From Prosthecochloris sp. (GTDB lineage: Bacteria; Bacteroidota; Chlorobiia; Chlorobiales; Chlorobiaceae): a stretch of DNA of 64,000 nucleotides. The position numbers were made by a program, and so were the translations under genes. Location of the stretch: positions 80,778 to 144,777 of the forward strand of contig JADMLA020000039.1 of NCBI GenBank assembly GCA_015482705.2. Reading direction: 5' to 3'. Below the pieces are notes generated by a model, which saw only the letters and a program-made list of their open reading frames with translations, made no database searches and had not been told where the DNA came from. Below are positions 8,902-16,153 of the stretch, in pieces (position 1 is the first letter of the stretch; the number at the start of each line of letters is the position of its first letter).

Positions 8902-9750
8902 TTATTTACGTGAAGCCGGACCATTGAAGTGCATGCCATTCGACATCACGGTTTGGAAAAATTCAAGGTTGCGGTATTCCTCCCCCTGTATAGCAAGAGG
9001 TTTAGCCCCGATATTCCTGTTACATCCTGCGTAACGTCTCTGAAGTGTTCCGATCTCTCCCCATTTCAACCGAAATACAGGGAAATGGACAGGGTGACCC
9101 AATGCAGGGCTTATGACCTCTGACCGTAGACGCCTGCCGGAGTAGCGCATATGACACCCTGCACACGACATGTTGAGCTGTCCTCGTTTCGCATAGAAAA
9201 ACTCCTTCCCTTTGAGATATGCCTCGTAAGCACCTTGACTCGAAACCTTCACCTCAACGGGTTTACCCCTACTGATATAAGCCATGTAGCTTGAAATTTT
9301 GGCAATATCCCCTTTTTTGTACTCGAGGGGGGGCTCTCCGTTTGCCGACCGGCACTCGTTGATGGCCATCTCGAGGGTAACGACCATGTTGCGTTGTTCG
9401 TCGAAATAGGGATAATTGTGGCGAACGGCACCTCCTTCAGGAAAACAGTCAGTATATGTCTTCCCGTTCGAGAATGAATTCTCGAACAATGCCTGGCCCT
9501 CTTCAACTGCGATTGAGTATGGAGGAAAATCTTCCATTGCCAGCCATTGCTCCCTTGCATTATCGTCTATGGCATAGACACCGTCCGCGAAATCATCGAG
9601 CTCAACTTCGGGAAACCTTTCGGTGAAATACGCCCTGAATTCCTCGATGTCCTTATTGACAAGGGCACTGTAATCTTTTGTCTGACATGACCACAGCATA
9701 GTAATCGGTAGCAGCAGCAGAAACATTCGACTCTGTGATATCTTCTTCAT
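8902..9750 (-). CDS. soxA: SoxA, single-heme cytochrome subunit of SoxAX
   Basis: A 282-aa periplasmic c-type cytochrome. It has one heme site, CAGCH (196-200), and the conserved Cys243 in YAGCNRN that ligates heme iron and acts in catalysis. The N-terminal heme of diheme SoxA is missing; Cys102 and Cys133 remain in that half and may form the expected disulfide. With SoxX and SoxK it joins thiosulfate oxidatively to the SoxY cysteine. The leader ends in LWSC at residues 19-22, which resembles a lipobox, although Trp at that place is unusual. Located between soxZ and soxK in the operon. Confidence 0.95.
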   Translation of the reverse strand: MKKISQSRMFLLLLPITMLWSCQTKDYSALVNKDIEEFRAYFTERFPEVELDDFADGVYAIDDNAREQWLAMEDFPPYSIAVEEGQALFENSFSNGKTYTDCFPEGGAVRHNYPYFDEQRNMVVTLEMAINECRSANGEPPLEYKKGDIAKISSYMAYISRGKPVEVKVSSQGAYEAYLKGKEFFYAKRGQLNMSCAGCHMRYSGRRLRSEVISPALGHPVHFPVFRLKWGEIGTLQRRYAGCNRNIGAKPLAIQGEEYRNLEFFQTVMSNGMHFNGPASRK

Positions 9751-9774
9751 GACGTTCCGGTAAATGATGTTTAA

Positions 9775-10080
9775 TTAGGTCCCGCCGATGATCGCATCGA
9801 CACGCTCACTTTGCCCCTTGTTATCCATCCAGCTCAGTGATATCGACTCCCCTGCTTTTGCACCGTCAAAAGTAAAGGCCAGATAAGGATCCATCGAAAC
9901 ACCCGGGCCGAGTTCGGAATGGAAAACGATCTCCCCGTTGTATTTCACGGTCACCTCGGTGATATAGTGCGCCGGTATCAGATTTCCTTCCGCATCCTTA
10001 CGACGCCCCATTTCCATAGGATGCTTGATCAGCATTTTTACAGACACTGCGTCTCCTTTGGCAACAGCTTTTACTTTCAT
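9775..10080 (-). CDS. soxZ: SoxZ, sulfur-carrier partner of SoxY
   Basis: A 101-aa immunoglobulin-like protein without a signal peptide. SoxZ pairs with SoxY, is exported with it by the Tat route, and forms the carrier that the other Sox enzymes act on. Recognisable stretches are IKHPMEMG near the N-terminus and the C-terminal SWMDNKG region. A strong AAGGAGG lies six to seven nt before the ATG at 10080, so the 22 extra upstream codons are not used. It follows soxY by 28 nt. Confidence 0.95.
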   Translation of the reverse strand: MKVKAVAKGDAVSVKMLIKHPMEMGRRKDAEGNLIPAHYITEVTVKYNGEIVFHSELGPGVSMDPYLAFTFDGAKAGESISLSWMDNKGQSERVDAIIGGT

Positions 10081-10108
10081 TCTACCTCCTTCTCTATTAT
10101 TATAGTTG

Positions 10109-10570
10109 TTATCCGCCACAGCCGCCGATGGTGACCTTGACCTCACGCGTTGCCCTGTAGAGCTTATCTCCTGCCCTTACGAGAACAGTGATATCCGATG
10201 TTTTTGCCATACGAATCCTCAAGGAGACATCAGGATGCATACGAGGCAAAACGTCGAACGATGCAACAAGAGGCGAAAAATTTGCTTCTGCGAAAATGCT
10301 AATGCTGGTAGCACCCGGTATATCAGTTGAAATCGTCACAGGTACAAATGCCCCGTTTTCAGCAATTTGAGGAGCCTTTATCTGTATCTGGCCTGAATCC
10401 TCTATCGGCAGAGAACCGTATTTCGCATTGATTGCTTCCTCGAGACTCCCCGAGAGGAAAGCCTCGTCACTTCTTTTTGCGAACACCTGTAGGGGAATCG
10501 TGACAGCAAGTGCGGCGCTGGCCAGAGTTCCTCCGAGTGTCCTTAAAAAACGACGGCGGGTAATGGTCAT
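10109..10570 (-). CDS. soxY: SoxY, sulfur-carrier protein
   Basis: A 153-aa protein with a twin-arginine signal (TRRRFLRTLGG) and the diagnostic C-terminal GGCGG; Cys151 carries the thiosulfate, sulfonate and sulfane adducts of the pathway. SoxY forms a heterodimer with SoxZ, encoded just downstream. With no soxCD visible here, sulfane sulfur left on SoxY would have to leave to sulfur globules or to another carrier. The start is supported by AGGAGGTAAAC upstream of ATG. Confidence 0.97.
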   Translation of the reverse strand: MTITRRRFLRTLGGTLASAALAVTIPLQVFAKRSDEAFLSGSLEEAINAKYGSLPIEDSGQIQIKAPQIAENGAFVPVTISTDIPGATSISIFAEANFSPLVASFDVLPRMHPDVSLRIRMAKTSDITVLVRAGDKLYRATREVKVTIGGCGG

Positions 10571-10616
10571 GTTTACCTCCTGTTATCAATGAAATTGGTT
10601 TCTGAAAAAAGAACAA

Positions 10617-10973
10617 TCATAGAGCGTACATGTAATCGACTACGGCATCTACCTCCTCCTCGCTCAGAATACCATGTTTACCGAAGGGAGGCATGATGCT
10701 TTTGGGATTTTTTTCCGTAGCGTCCCAAATCTGACGCCGAAGGACGGACCTTTCCGGAAACCTCGCTTTCATCTGAATAAGAGGCGGGCCGAAATTACCC
10801 GGCTGTTCTCCTCCCGGCATCATGTGACAGGCCAGACAGTTCCCTTTCATGCTGTCGAAGGACACCTTCCGGCCAAGCTCGATCTGTTCTTCACCAGGCT
10901 CATCGGCCACGAGAGACGAGGGAAACAGAAAAAAAACAGCAGCAGCAATCATGTAGATATGCATCATAGTCAT
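10617..10973 (-). CDS. soxX: SoxX, monoheme cytochrome subunit of SoxAX
   Basis: A 118-aa class I cytochrome c: signal peptide to about residue 23, heme motif CLACH (46-50), and Met94 in IMPPFGKH as the likely sixth ligand. It accepts electrons from the SoxA reaction and passes them to a soluble cytochrome c. It is the first Sox enzyme gene after soxJ, with a 54-nt gap. ATG at 10973 is used; Met3 and Met4 are also possible. Confidence 0.95.
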   Translation of the reverse strand: MTMMHIYMIAAAVFFLFPSSLVADEPGEEQIELGRKVSFDSMKGNCLACHMMPGGEQPGNFGPPLIQMKARFPERSVLRRQIWDATEKNPKSIMPPFGKHGILSEEEVDAVVDYMYAL

Positions 10974-11027
10974 CTTACATTTGTTTACAGAAAAACATCT
11001 CCCAACAACAGCCGCTTATGGCACAAC

Positions 11028-12320
11028 TCATCCCCAGGTATTTGTTGTAATGTCCCGATACCATGTCACAGCCTGGTCAGCCTCTTCACGATAACGCGCA
11101 TCAGAAGCATCGATCGGTGTCATCCCACCCTCGCCCTTTACAACCGTTATCCGACCTGAATCGACCGAAAAGCTACCTTTCGCCGAAAAACCATATCCCT
11201 GAGTGACAAGACTGTAGCAGATGCTGCCGAATGAAGGTGACCGTGGCAGTTCACCGTTGAAAAGACGTAACACTGCCGAAGCAGCAACTTTTCCCTGGCT
11301 TCCTGCGGCAAATCCTGATTTCGGCATAGGTGCAGCCTTACATGCATCACCTATCACGTGAATTCCCGGATGAATGGTCGACTCCAACGTCAGAGGGTTC
11401 ACCGGACACCATCCGGAAGCATCGGCAAGCCCTGTATCGAGGGCGATTTTACCCGCCTTCTGAGGAGGGATGACATTGATTACATCGGCGAACTCATCAC
11501 CGAACTCGGTGGCAACACTCATTTGCTCTGAATTGACACTCTCCACCTTCCCACCGGCAAATGCCCCGCGCCATTCGATCATCCCGGGATAAAAGCGCTC
11601 CCATCCTTTCATGAACTGATCTTGATCTGAAAATCCATCCTTGCCGTCCAGTACGAGAACACGCGATTTCGACTTGTACTTTTTGAGATAATGAGCAATT
11701 AAACTTGCCCGTTCATATGGAGCTACGGGACAACGGTACTCTCCACCGGGCGGACAGATGATCACGGTTCCTCCATCCTTCATTGATGTTAGTTGTTTTT
11801 GTAACAACAACGTCTGCGGTCCGGCCTCATACGCGTGTGGCATTACGCCTGTTGCAACTTCTTCGCTGTAACCGTCAATGGCATTCCAGTCGAAACTTAC
11901 GCCGGGAGAGACGACAAGGCGATCATATTCAAGAACCTTGCCTTTCTCCAGCCTGACTTTATAGGTAATCGGATCGATTGCAAACGCCCTGTCTGCAATG
12001 ACATCGACCCCGTACCGCTCTGTCAATAGCCTGTATGTTTGTGCTAACTCTTGGATATTTTGCAACCCGCAGAAAACCCAGTTACTCAAGGGACAGGTGT
12101 AATACACCACCTTCGGTTCGACAAGCGTTACCGCAACAGATGGATCGATTTCCTTGATATGTCTTGCGGCGGCCGCACCTCCGAACCCACCACCAATAAC
12201 CACGACGCTCCTTGTCGAGGAATAAGCCTTTTTCGGTATACCAAGAGGCCCCATTACCGACCCGGCAATACCTGCAATGAAAAGTCTGCTGAAATCTCTA
12301 CGCGTAATCATTGCCGCCAT
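11028..12320 (-). CDS. soxJ: SoxJ, FCSD-like flavoprotein
   Basis: A 430-aa flavoprotein homologous to the flavin subunit of flavocytochrome c sulfide dehydrogenase. A Tat signal (TRRDFSRLF) is followed by the FAD-binding GGGFGG (43-48). A redox disulfide is likely between Cys197 (YRCPVAPYER) and Cys327 (DACKAAPMPKSG), and the family's C-terminal flavin-binding domain follows. In green sulfur bacteria this gene (soxJ, also called soxF) opens the sox operon. The enzyme may oxidise SoxY-bound sulfane or sulfide, but that role is inferred. A promoter-like block lies about 60 nt upstream. Confidence 0.92.
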   Translation of the reverse strand: MAAMITRRDFSRLFIAGIAGSVMGPLGIPKKAYSSTRSVVVIGGGFGGAAAARHIKEIDPSVAVTLVEPKVVYYTCPLSNWVFCGLQNIQELAQTYRLLTERYGVDVIADRAFAIDPITYKVRLEKGKVLEYDRLVVSPGVSFDWNAIDGYSEEVATGVMPHAYEAGPQTLLLQKQLTSMKDGGTVIICPPGGEYRCPVAPYERASLIAHYLKKYKSKSRVLVLDGKDGFSDQDQFMKGWERFYPGMIEWRGAFAGGKVESVNSEQMSVATEFGDEFADVINVIPPQKAGKIALDTGLADASGWCPVNPLTLESTIHPGIHVIGDACKAAPMPKSGFAAGSQGKVAASAVLRLFNGELPRSPSFGSICYSLVTQGYGFSAKGSFSVDSGRITVVKGEGGMTPIDASDARYREEADQAVTWYRDITTNTWG

Positions 12321-12373
12321 AAATCATTTCTTTTTTTCTGCCGAGCATAGCATCGAACTCTGAACATATTACA

Positions 12374-12419
12374 ACTATGTAATTATATAGTAATAATTGA
12401 AGAAACTTACAAGTATTTT
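12374..12419 (-). promoter_or_regulatory. Putative promoter of the soxJ operon (shared block, copy 1)
   Basis: Read on the minus strand this has TTGTAA (12412-12407), a 19-nt spacer and TATAAT (12387-12382), then CATAG. The last part lies in the near-palindrome CTATGTAATTATATAG (12375-12390). It aligns without gaps to 13724-13769 at 33 of 46 positions. A start near 12375 would leave a 55-nt leader before soxJ. Confidence 0.6.
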
Positions 12420-12420
12420 T

Positions 12421-13548
12421 TTAAAACTTGACCACAACATCGGCCTGCCAGATATCGAGCCCTTCACCGGCATCTTCTGAACCAACGCCCTGATCATGGT
12501 TATAGTACTTGAGACTTAGCATCATGTTTTGCACGAGCAGATATTTACCTCCCACCTCGAAACCTTTGCCGTCAGTCCCTCCTCCAAAACGAGTACCGTC
12601 GGTGAACGCTCCGAGCAAAGCATCTTTCTCGATATAGCAATAATTGGCATCGATTTCCCATCGCCCCGGCTTTGCTGCCTTACCAAGTTTTGCTCCAAAC
12701 AAGTAAGCCTTGTTTTCCTCATCAACGTCTTCGGCTACATTGATGGCATATTGACTGTAAACTTTCAAGGGAACCTTTCCAGTCAAGCCCGTATCGAAAT
12801 ACATGAAGATTTCGAGCACATCATAATCGTACTTCAGCGTAGCTGCAGGGGTGCCGCTACCAGTACCACTGTTATTGAATAACTTGTCTTTATATGCCCA
12901 GCCAGCAACATTGGTATCAGCAATATTGAGGTAGTTGTAAAACCCCGCGCCAATCATAAAACTGCTATTGTCGACTTTTCCATTCCAGGCCAATTGTGAC
13001 ACCCAGAATGCAGGATCGTTTTCACCATCACCCGCCTCATCGATGAAATAGTAACCAAGAACCGCATTCAGACCTGCAGAATGTTTCCTGCCGTCCTTAC
13101 CGTAATGCAGAGACAGACCTTCGATGGTCAGGTCGGTATCCCATAAAAGATCGTTGACTCGAACAATGGACTCACTCACGGCACGCTTCCCGAGGACGAT
13201 ATCCACACGCCCGTCGAGTCCATATGACATAGGATGAAAATCAATATAGGCCTGATTGAGTTTGAACGATTTTGCGGTAAAACCCTCACCAAGAACCTGC
13301 ATTCGAGAAACAGGGTTGCTCCCTCCCGTCGAAAGCTCTATACCAGCGTTCAATTCTTCGCTGATTTCAGGAAAACCTCCTATACGAACGCGCAGACGAT
13401 GGCTGTCACGGTTATTATCCTTCGTTTCGGGATTGTCAATCTGATAACGATACATGACATCCCCTTTCCAGTTCCACTCAACAGCAAAGGCATCGCTCAC
13501 GACGCCGGCAAATACAAAAAAGACGAGCAACGTGATAAAATTCTTCAT
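12421..13548 (-). CDS. Outer-membrane porin-like protein
   Basis: A 375-aa protein with a clear signal peptide (1-22, ending SDAFA) and alternating polar/aromatic strands typical of a beta-barrel, ending in a C-terminal Phe (VVVKF) as outer-membrane proteins do. It resembles the putative porins found in Chlorobiota and Bacteroidota. It lies directly upstream of the sox operon, same strand, 100 nt away, and carries its own copy of the sox promoter block. I infer that it passes a small anion such as thiosulfate or sulfate; the sequence does not prove this. Confidence 0.8.
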   Translation of the reverse strand: MKNFITLLVFFVFAGVVSDAFAVEWNWKGDVMYRYQIDNPETKDNNRDSHRLRVRIGGFPEISEELNAGIELSTGGSNPVSRMQVLGEGFTAKSFKLNQAYIDFHPMSYGLDGRVDIVLGKRAVSESIVRVNDLLWDTDLTIEGLSLHYGKDGRKHSAGLNAVLGYYFIDEAGDGENDPAFWVSQLAWNGKVDNSSFMIGAGFYNYLNIADTNVAGWAYKDKLFNNSGTGSGTPAATLKYDYDVLEIFMYFDTGLTGKVPLKVYSQYAINVAEDVDEENKAYLFGAKLGKAAKPGRWEIDANYCYIEKDALLGAFTDGTRFGGGTDGKGFEVGGKYLLVQNMMLSLKYYNHDQGVGSEDAGEGLDIWQADVVVKF

Positions 13549-13723
13549 GGCATAAACAGTTAAAAATGATACTATTACAATTCCCTACTGTCAATGCCCG
13601 CAGAATTCTTCACGGCATGTGAAGTAATCGTTACCGCATCAGTGCTGTACGATACTTTCAGCACCACTCCAGCTTTTTACCGATTACAGAAATTATGTCT
13701 CGGAAAAGTCAGGGAAACCATAT

Positions 13724-13769
13724 AACTATGAAATTATATATGAAATAATAGAGCATACTGCAAGTATTT
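13724..13769 (-). promoter_or_regulatory. Putative promoter of the porin gene (shared block, copy 2)
   Basis: Minus-strand TTGCAG, a 19-nt spacer and TATAAT (13738-13733), matching the soxJ promoter block in spacing and in the conserved ends AAATACTTG and CATAGTT. The predicted start near 13726 gives a leader of about 178 nt before the porin ATG. The rest of 13549-13818 shows nothing else I can support. Confidence 0.55.
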
Positions 13770-13818
13770 AAGACGTATAAACAACAAAAAACAGAAGAAA
13801 ACCGCTATAAAACGTTCG

Positions 13819-13977
13819 CTAATGCCGCTCAACCATAGCGCCCAATGCACCTCCTGACAAACGAAAACGCATATCTGCAAGCCCGGCTATAAGCATCTCC
13901 GCACACTTGTCATTCAACAGTTTTATTATTACATTACCTCTCAATTTTTTGCAGGATTGATCCTGCTGTACGATCAC
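13819..13977 (-). CDS. Possible small ORF or gene remnant
   Basis: A 52-codon frame from GTG to TAG whose second half reads like real protein (for example AEMLIAGLADMRFRL and SGGALGAMVERH), in a gap of about 450 nt between the porin and the small basic protein. There is no Shine-Dalgarno and no recognised family. It is either a short unannotated protein or the tail of a decayed gene. Confidence 0.3.
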   Translation of the reverse strand: MIVQQDQSCKKLRGNVIIKLLNDKCAEMLIAGLADMRFRLSGGALGAMVERH

Positions 13978-13997
13978 ATGTAACCGATTTCTGAGTT

Positions 13998-14192
13998 ATG
14001 GCCAAGAAACAAACATTCGGCGACAAGACAGCAAAGAAAGGTGGAAATGATTTCAAGGTTGCGAAACTTGTTTACTCGGTAAAGTCCGAGAAAACAAACG
14101 CCTGGAAATTCATGGAAAAAAACGTTCGCATTCCGAACGGCGAGAACGACCAGAAAGTCCTTACTGACTTTGTCAGTAAAGCGACAAAATGA
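13998..14192 (+). CDS. Small basic protein of unknown function
   Basis: A 64-aa Lys-rich protein beginning MAKKQTFGDKTAKKGG and containing AKLVYSVKSEKTNAWKF. It has no Cys, membrane segment or signal. The make-up (basic, short, ordered core) recalls ribosome- or nucleic-acid-associated small proteins such as the DUF4295 type of Bacteroidota, but I cannot assign it. Supported by an in-frame ATG and by a hairpin terminator 20 nt after the stop. It stands alone, divergent from the sox and porin transcription unit. Confidence 0.7.
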   Translation: MAKKQTFGDKTAKKGGNDFKVAKLVYSVKSEKTNAWKFMEKNVRIPNGENDQKVLTDFVSKATK

Positions 14193-14211
14193 GCTTAGCT
14201 TTTTTGCGATG

Positions 14212-14239
14212 AAGAGGCTGTCTCAAAGGGCAGCCTCTT
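14212..14239 (+). terminator. Hairpin terminator (GAGGCTG palindrome family)
   Basis: A perfect 9-bp stem AAGAGGCTG / CAGCCTCTT with a 10-nt loop beginning TCTCAAA, followed by GTATTAT. It sits 20 nt after the 64-aa gene. It shares its core with the palindromes at 23576, 23724 and 59644. Confidence 0.65.
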
Positions 14240-14297
14240 GTATTATGAGTATGCGATCCGCTCATGGCTGATGTCTCTTTTCAAGCAACCCGCAGTC

Positions 14298-14495
14298 CTA
14301 ACCAGAAAACCTGGTAGTTCTTCCGTTTATCTCAATGGATATTGGATCACAATGAATCCCGAGCCCCTCTTTCACGAAACGATATGGTTCGAGGATATTA
14401 TCCGATAAGATGATTTCTGTGCCGGTCTCGAGCTCTACGAACAGAAAACCTCATGTTTCAGAAAAATAACGTTTCGTTTTTCTCGTTTTGTCCAT
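14298..14495 (-). pseudogene. Small reading frame with an in-frame TGA
   Basis: Frame starting ATG at 14495: 14 codons (MDKTRKTKRYFSET), then TGA at 14453-14451, then 50 more convincing codons (GFLFVELETGTEIIL... GLGIHCDPISIEING...) to TAG at 14298. The part after TGA has no ATG, GTG or TTG near its start. Most simply this is a small gene broken by a nonsense mutation. Recoding is a remote alternative. It fills most of the gap before the methyltransferase gene; no family recognised. Confidence 0.45.
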
Positions 14496-14539
14496 ATAAC
14501 ACAGAGGAAAACCGGAAGAGATGATAAACATCTATACTT

Positions 14540-15337
14540 ATGACCGATAAACCTGAAAAAGAATGGTTTGCCGAGTGGTTCAATCATCCCCTGTATCTGA
14601 AAGTATACAGCCATAGGAACGATGACGAGGCAAAATCTTGTCTTGAAACCATTATCAGCAAAACAGGACTGGAAAGCTTTGAACCGTCAGATATCACCGT
14701 CATGGATATCGCCTGCGGTGCAGGACGACATGCATTGGAACTTGCCCGTCAAGGCTTCAAAACAACGGCAAACGATCTCTCCCCGTTTCTACTTGAATGT
14801 ACACGTTCGCAAGCCGATCGGGAAAACATCTCGATCGAGTGCACCAGAGAGGACATGCGGCATATTACCGCGGTAAACCGTTACGATCTCGTCGTGCAAC
14901 TGTTCTCGAGTTTTGGTTATTTCAAAACGAAAGGGGAAGACCTTCAGGTCTTGGAAAATGTTTACAGGTCTCTGAAAAAAGGCGGCTGGTACATCCTCGA
15001 TCTGATGAATCCCGTCTACCTGAAAAAAAACCTCATCCCCACTTCTTCCCGAAACATTGAAGGCCTGAACGTTTCCGAACAACGCAGCATCGAATCCAAC
15101 CGCGTTATCAAGCAAATAACGATACGCTCTTCAGACGAATCGATCTCTTTTGAAGAATCAGTCACGCTGTACTCATTGAAAACAATGAAAGACATGCTCC
15201 AATCGACCGGTTTTATAATTGATCGTATTATCGGGGATTACACGGGGTCGGCGTACCATACGGAAACGTCACCGAGAATGATGATTTTCGCAAAGAAAAA
15301 GGAATCGAAAAGAAATTGCGTCCAAAGTGAACAATGA
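14540..15337 (+). CDS. Class I SAM-dependent methyltransferase
   Basis: A 265-aa methyltransferase with the SAM-binding motif I DIACGAGRHALELA (about 56-69), the acidic ANDLSPF at the end of strand 2 and a QLFSSFGYF motif IV region. It belongs to the broad class I family; the acceptor cannot be told. Single gene on the plus strand, convergent with the exonuclease gene. No clear ribosome-binding site. Confidence 0.85.
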   Translation: MTDKPEKEWFAEWFNHPLYLKVYSHRNDDEAKSCLETIISKTGLESFEPSDITVMDIACGAGRHALELARQGFKTTANDLSPFLLECTRSQADRENISIECTREDMRHITAVNRYDLVVQLFSSFGYFKTKGEDLQVLENVYRSLKKGGWYILDLMNPVYLKKNLIPTSSRNIEGLNVSEQRSIESNRVIKQITIRSSDESISFEESVTLYSLKTMKDMLQSTGFIIDRIIGDYTGSAYHTETSPRMMIFAKKKESKRNCVQSEQ

Positions 15338-15442
15338 TCCAGGTTATTTCATTGTTCATCAGAACATAGCTGTAATATCTGGAAGCAAAAAGCTCGGTAT
15401 CGAGATTGTAGCTTCAAACAGTAAGATCAGCGCTCCTTTGCG

Positions 15443-16153
15443 CTACTTCAAAAGCATCTCTCGCAATGTTTTAATTCCGGCATGTCTGGCTTTCATGAGC
15501 AACATCTGAAAAAGCTGAGCGGTGAGAAATGCATCACCTGCTGCAGTATGCCTGTCGTAGAGGCGAATATTATAGCGTTCCAATAAAACATCCAGCCTAT
15601 ACTCCCCTCCTTTGTGTGCAAGATTGTAGTAGGGCCCCTTTTCAAGCCTTTTGGCAAGACTCGCCGTATCGATAACCTGATTGAAAAGCTCGATTCGATA
15701 CCGTTGTTTCAATATTCGGTTTATCATGGCAACATCGAAATCGGCATGTTGTGCCACAAGAACACTGTTCCTTATGTATTGCAGAAAACCGGTTACCGCA
15801 TCATTTTCATCGCTTCCCTCATGAAGATCCCGCAAGAGAAGCCCGTGAGTGGTCACTGCTTCACAGTCACCGACACTTTCTCTGCGAACAAGCACTTCGA
15901 ATGAGTCTTCCACATTGATCTGGAGACCGTCGAGAGCAATCGCGCCGATTGAAATAACCAGATCTTTTCCACAATCGAATCCTGTTGTTTCAGTATCGAA
16001 AACAACAAAACGAACCTTTTCCAGGGATAGATCAAAATGTGAAGGTCCTGCAAAGCCATTCACATAGTCGCAAATACTTGCAGGAAGTTCCCCATGTCGA
16101 CAACGGCGCAATGCAATTGATTTTGCAAAAAAGCTAATCACGAATATAATCAA
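15443..16153 (-). CDS. DnaQ-like 3'-5' exonuclease
   Basis: A 236-aa DEDDh exonuclease: FDTETTG (Asp53, Glu55), HADFD (about 136-140) and the His202/Asp207 pair in DRHTAAGDAFL. Residues 1-35 precede the nuclease fold. Such proteins resemble the proofreading subunit of DNA polymerase III but stand alone here. Its start overlaps the end of the cNMP/CBS/DUF294 gene by 20 nt, so the two are translated from one message. The same pairing is seen in other bacteria and suggests a linked but undefined function. Confidence 0.9.
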   Translation of the reverse strand: MIIFVISFFAKSIALRRCRHGELPASICDYVNGFAGPSHFDLSLEKVRFVVFDTETTGFDCGKDLVISIGAIALDGLQINVEDSFEVLVRRESVGDCEAVTTHGLLLRDLHEGSDENDAVTGFLQYIRNSVLVAQHADFDVAMINRILKQRYRIELFNQVIDTASLAKRLEKGPYYNLAHKGGEYRLDVLLERYNIRLYDRHTAAGDAFLTAQLFQMLLMKARHAGIKTLREMLLK

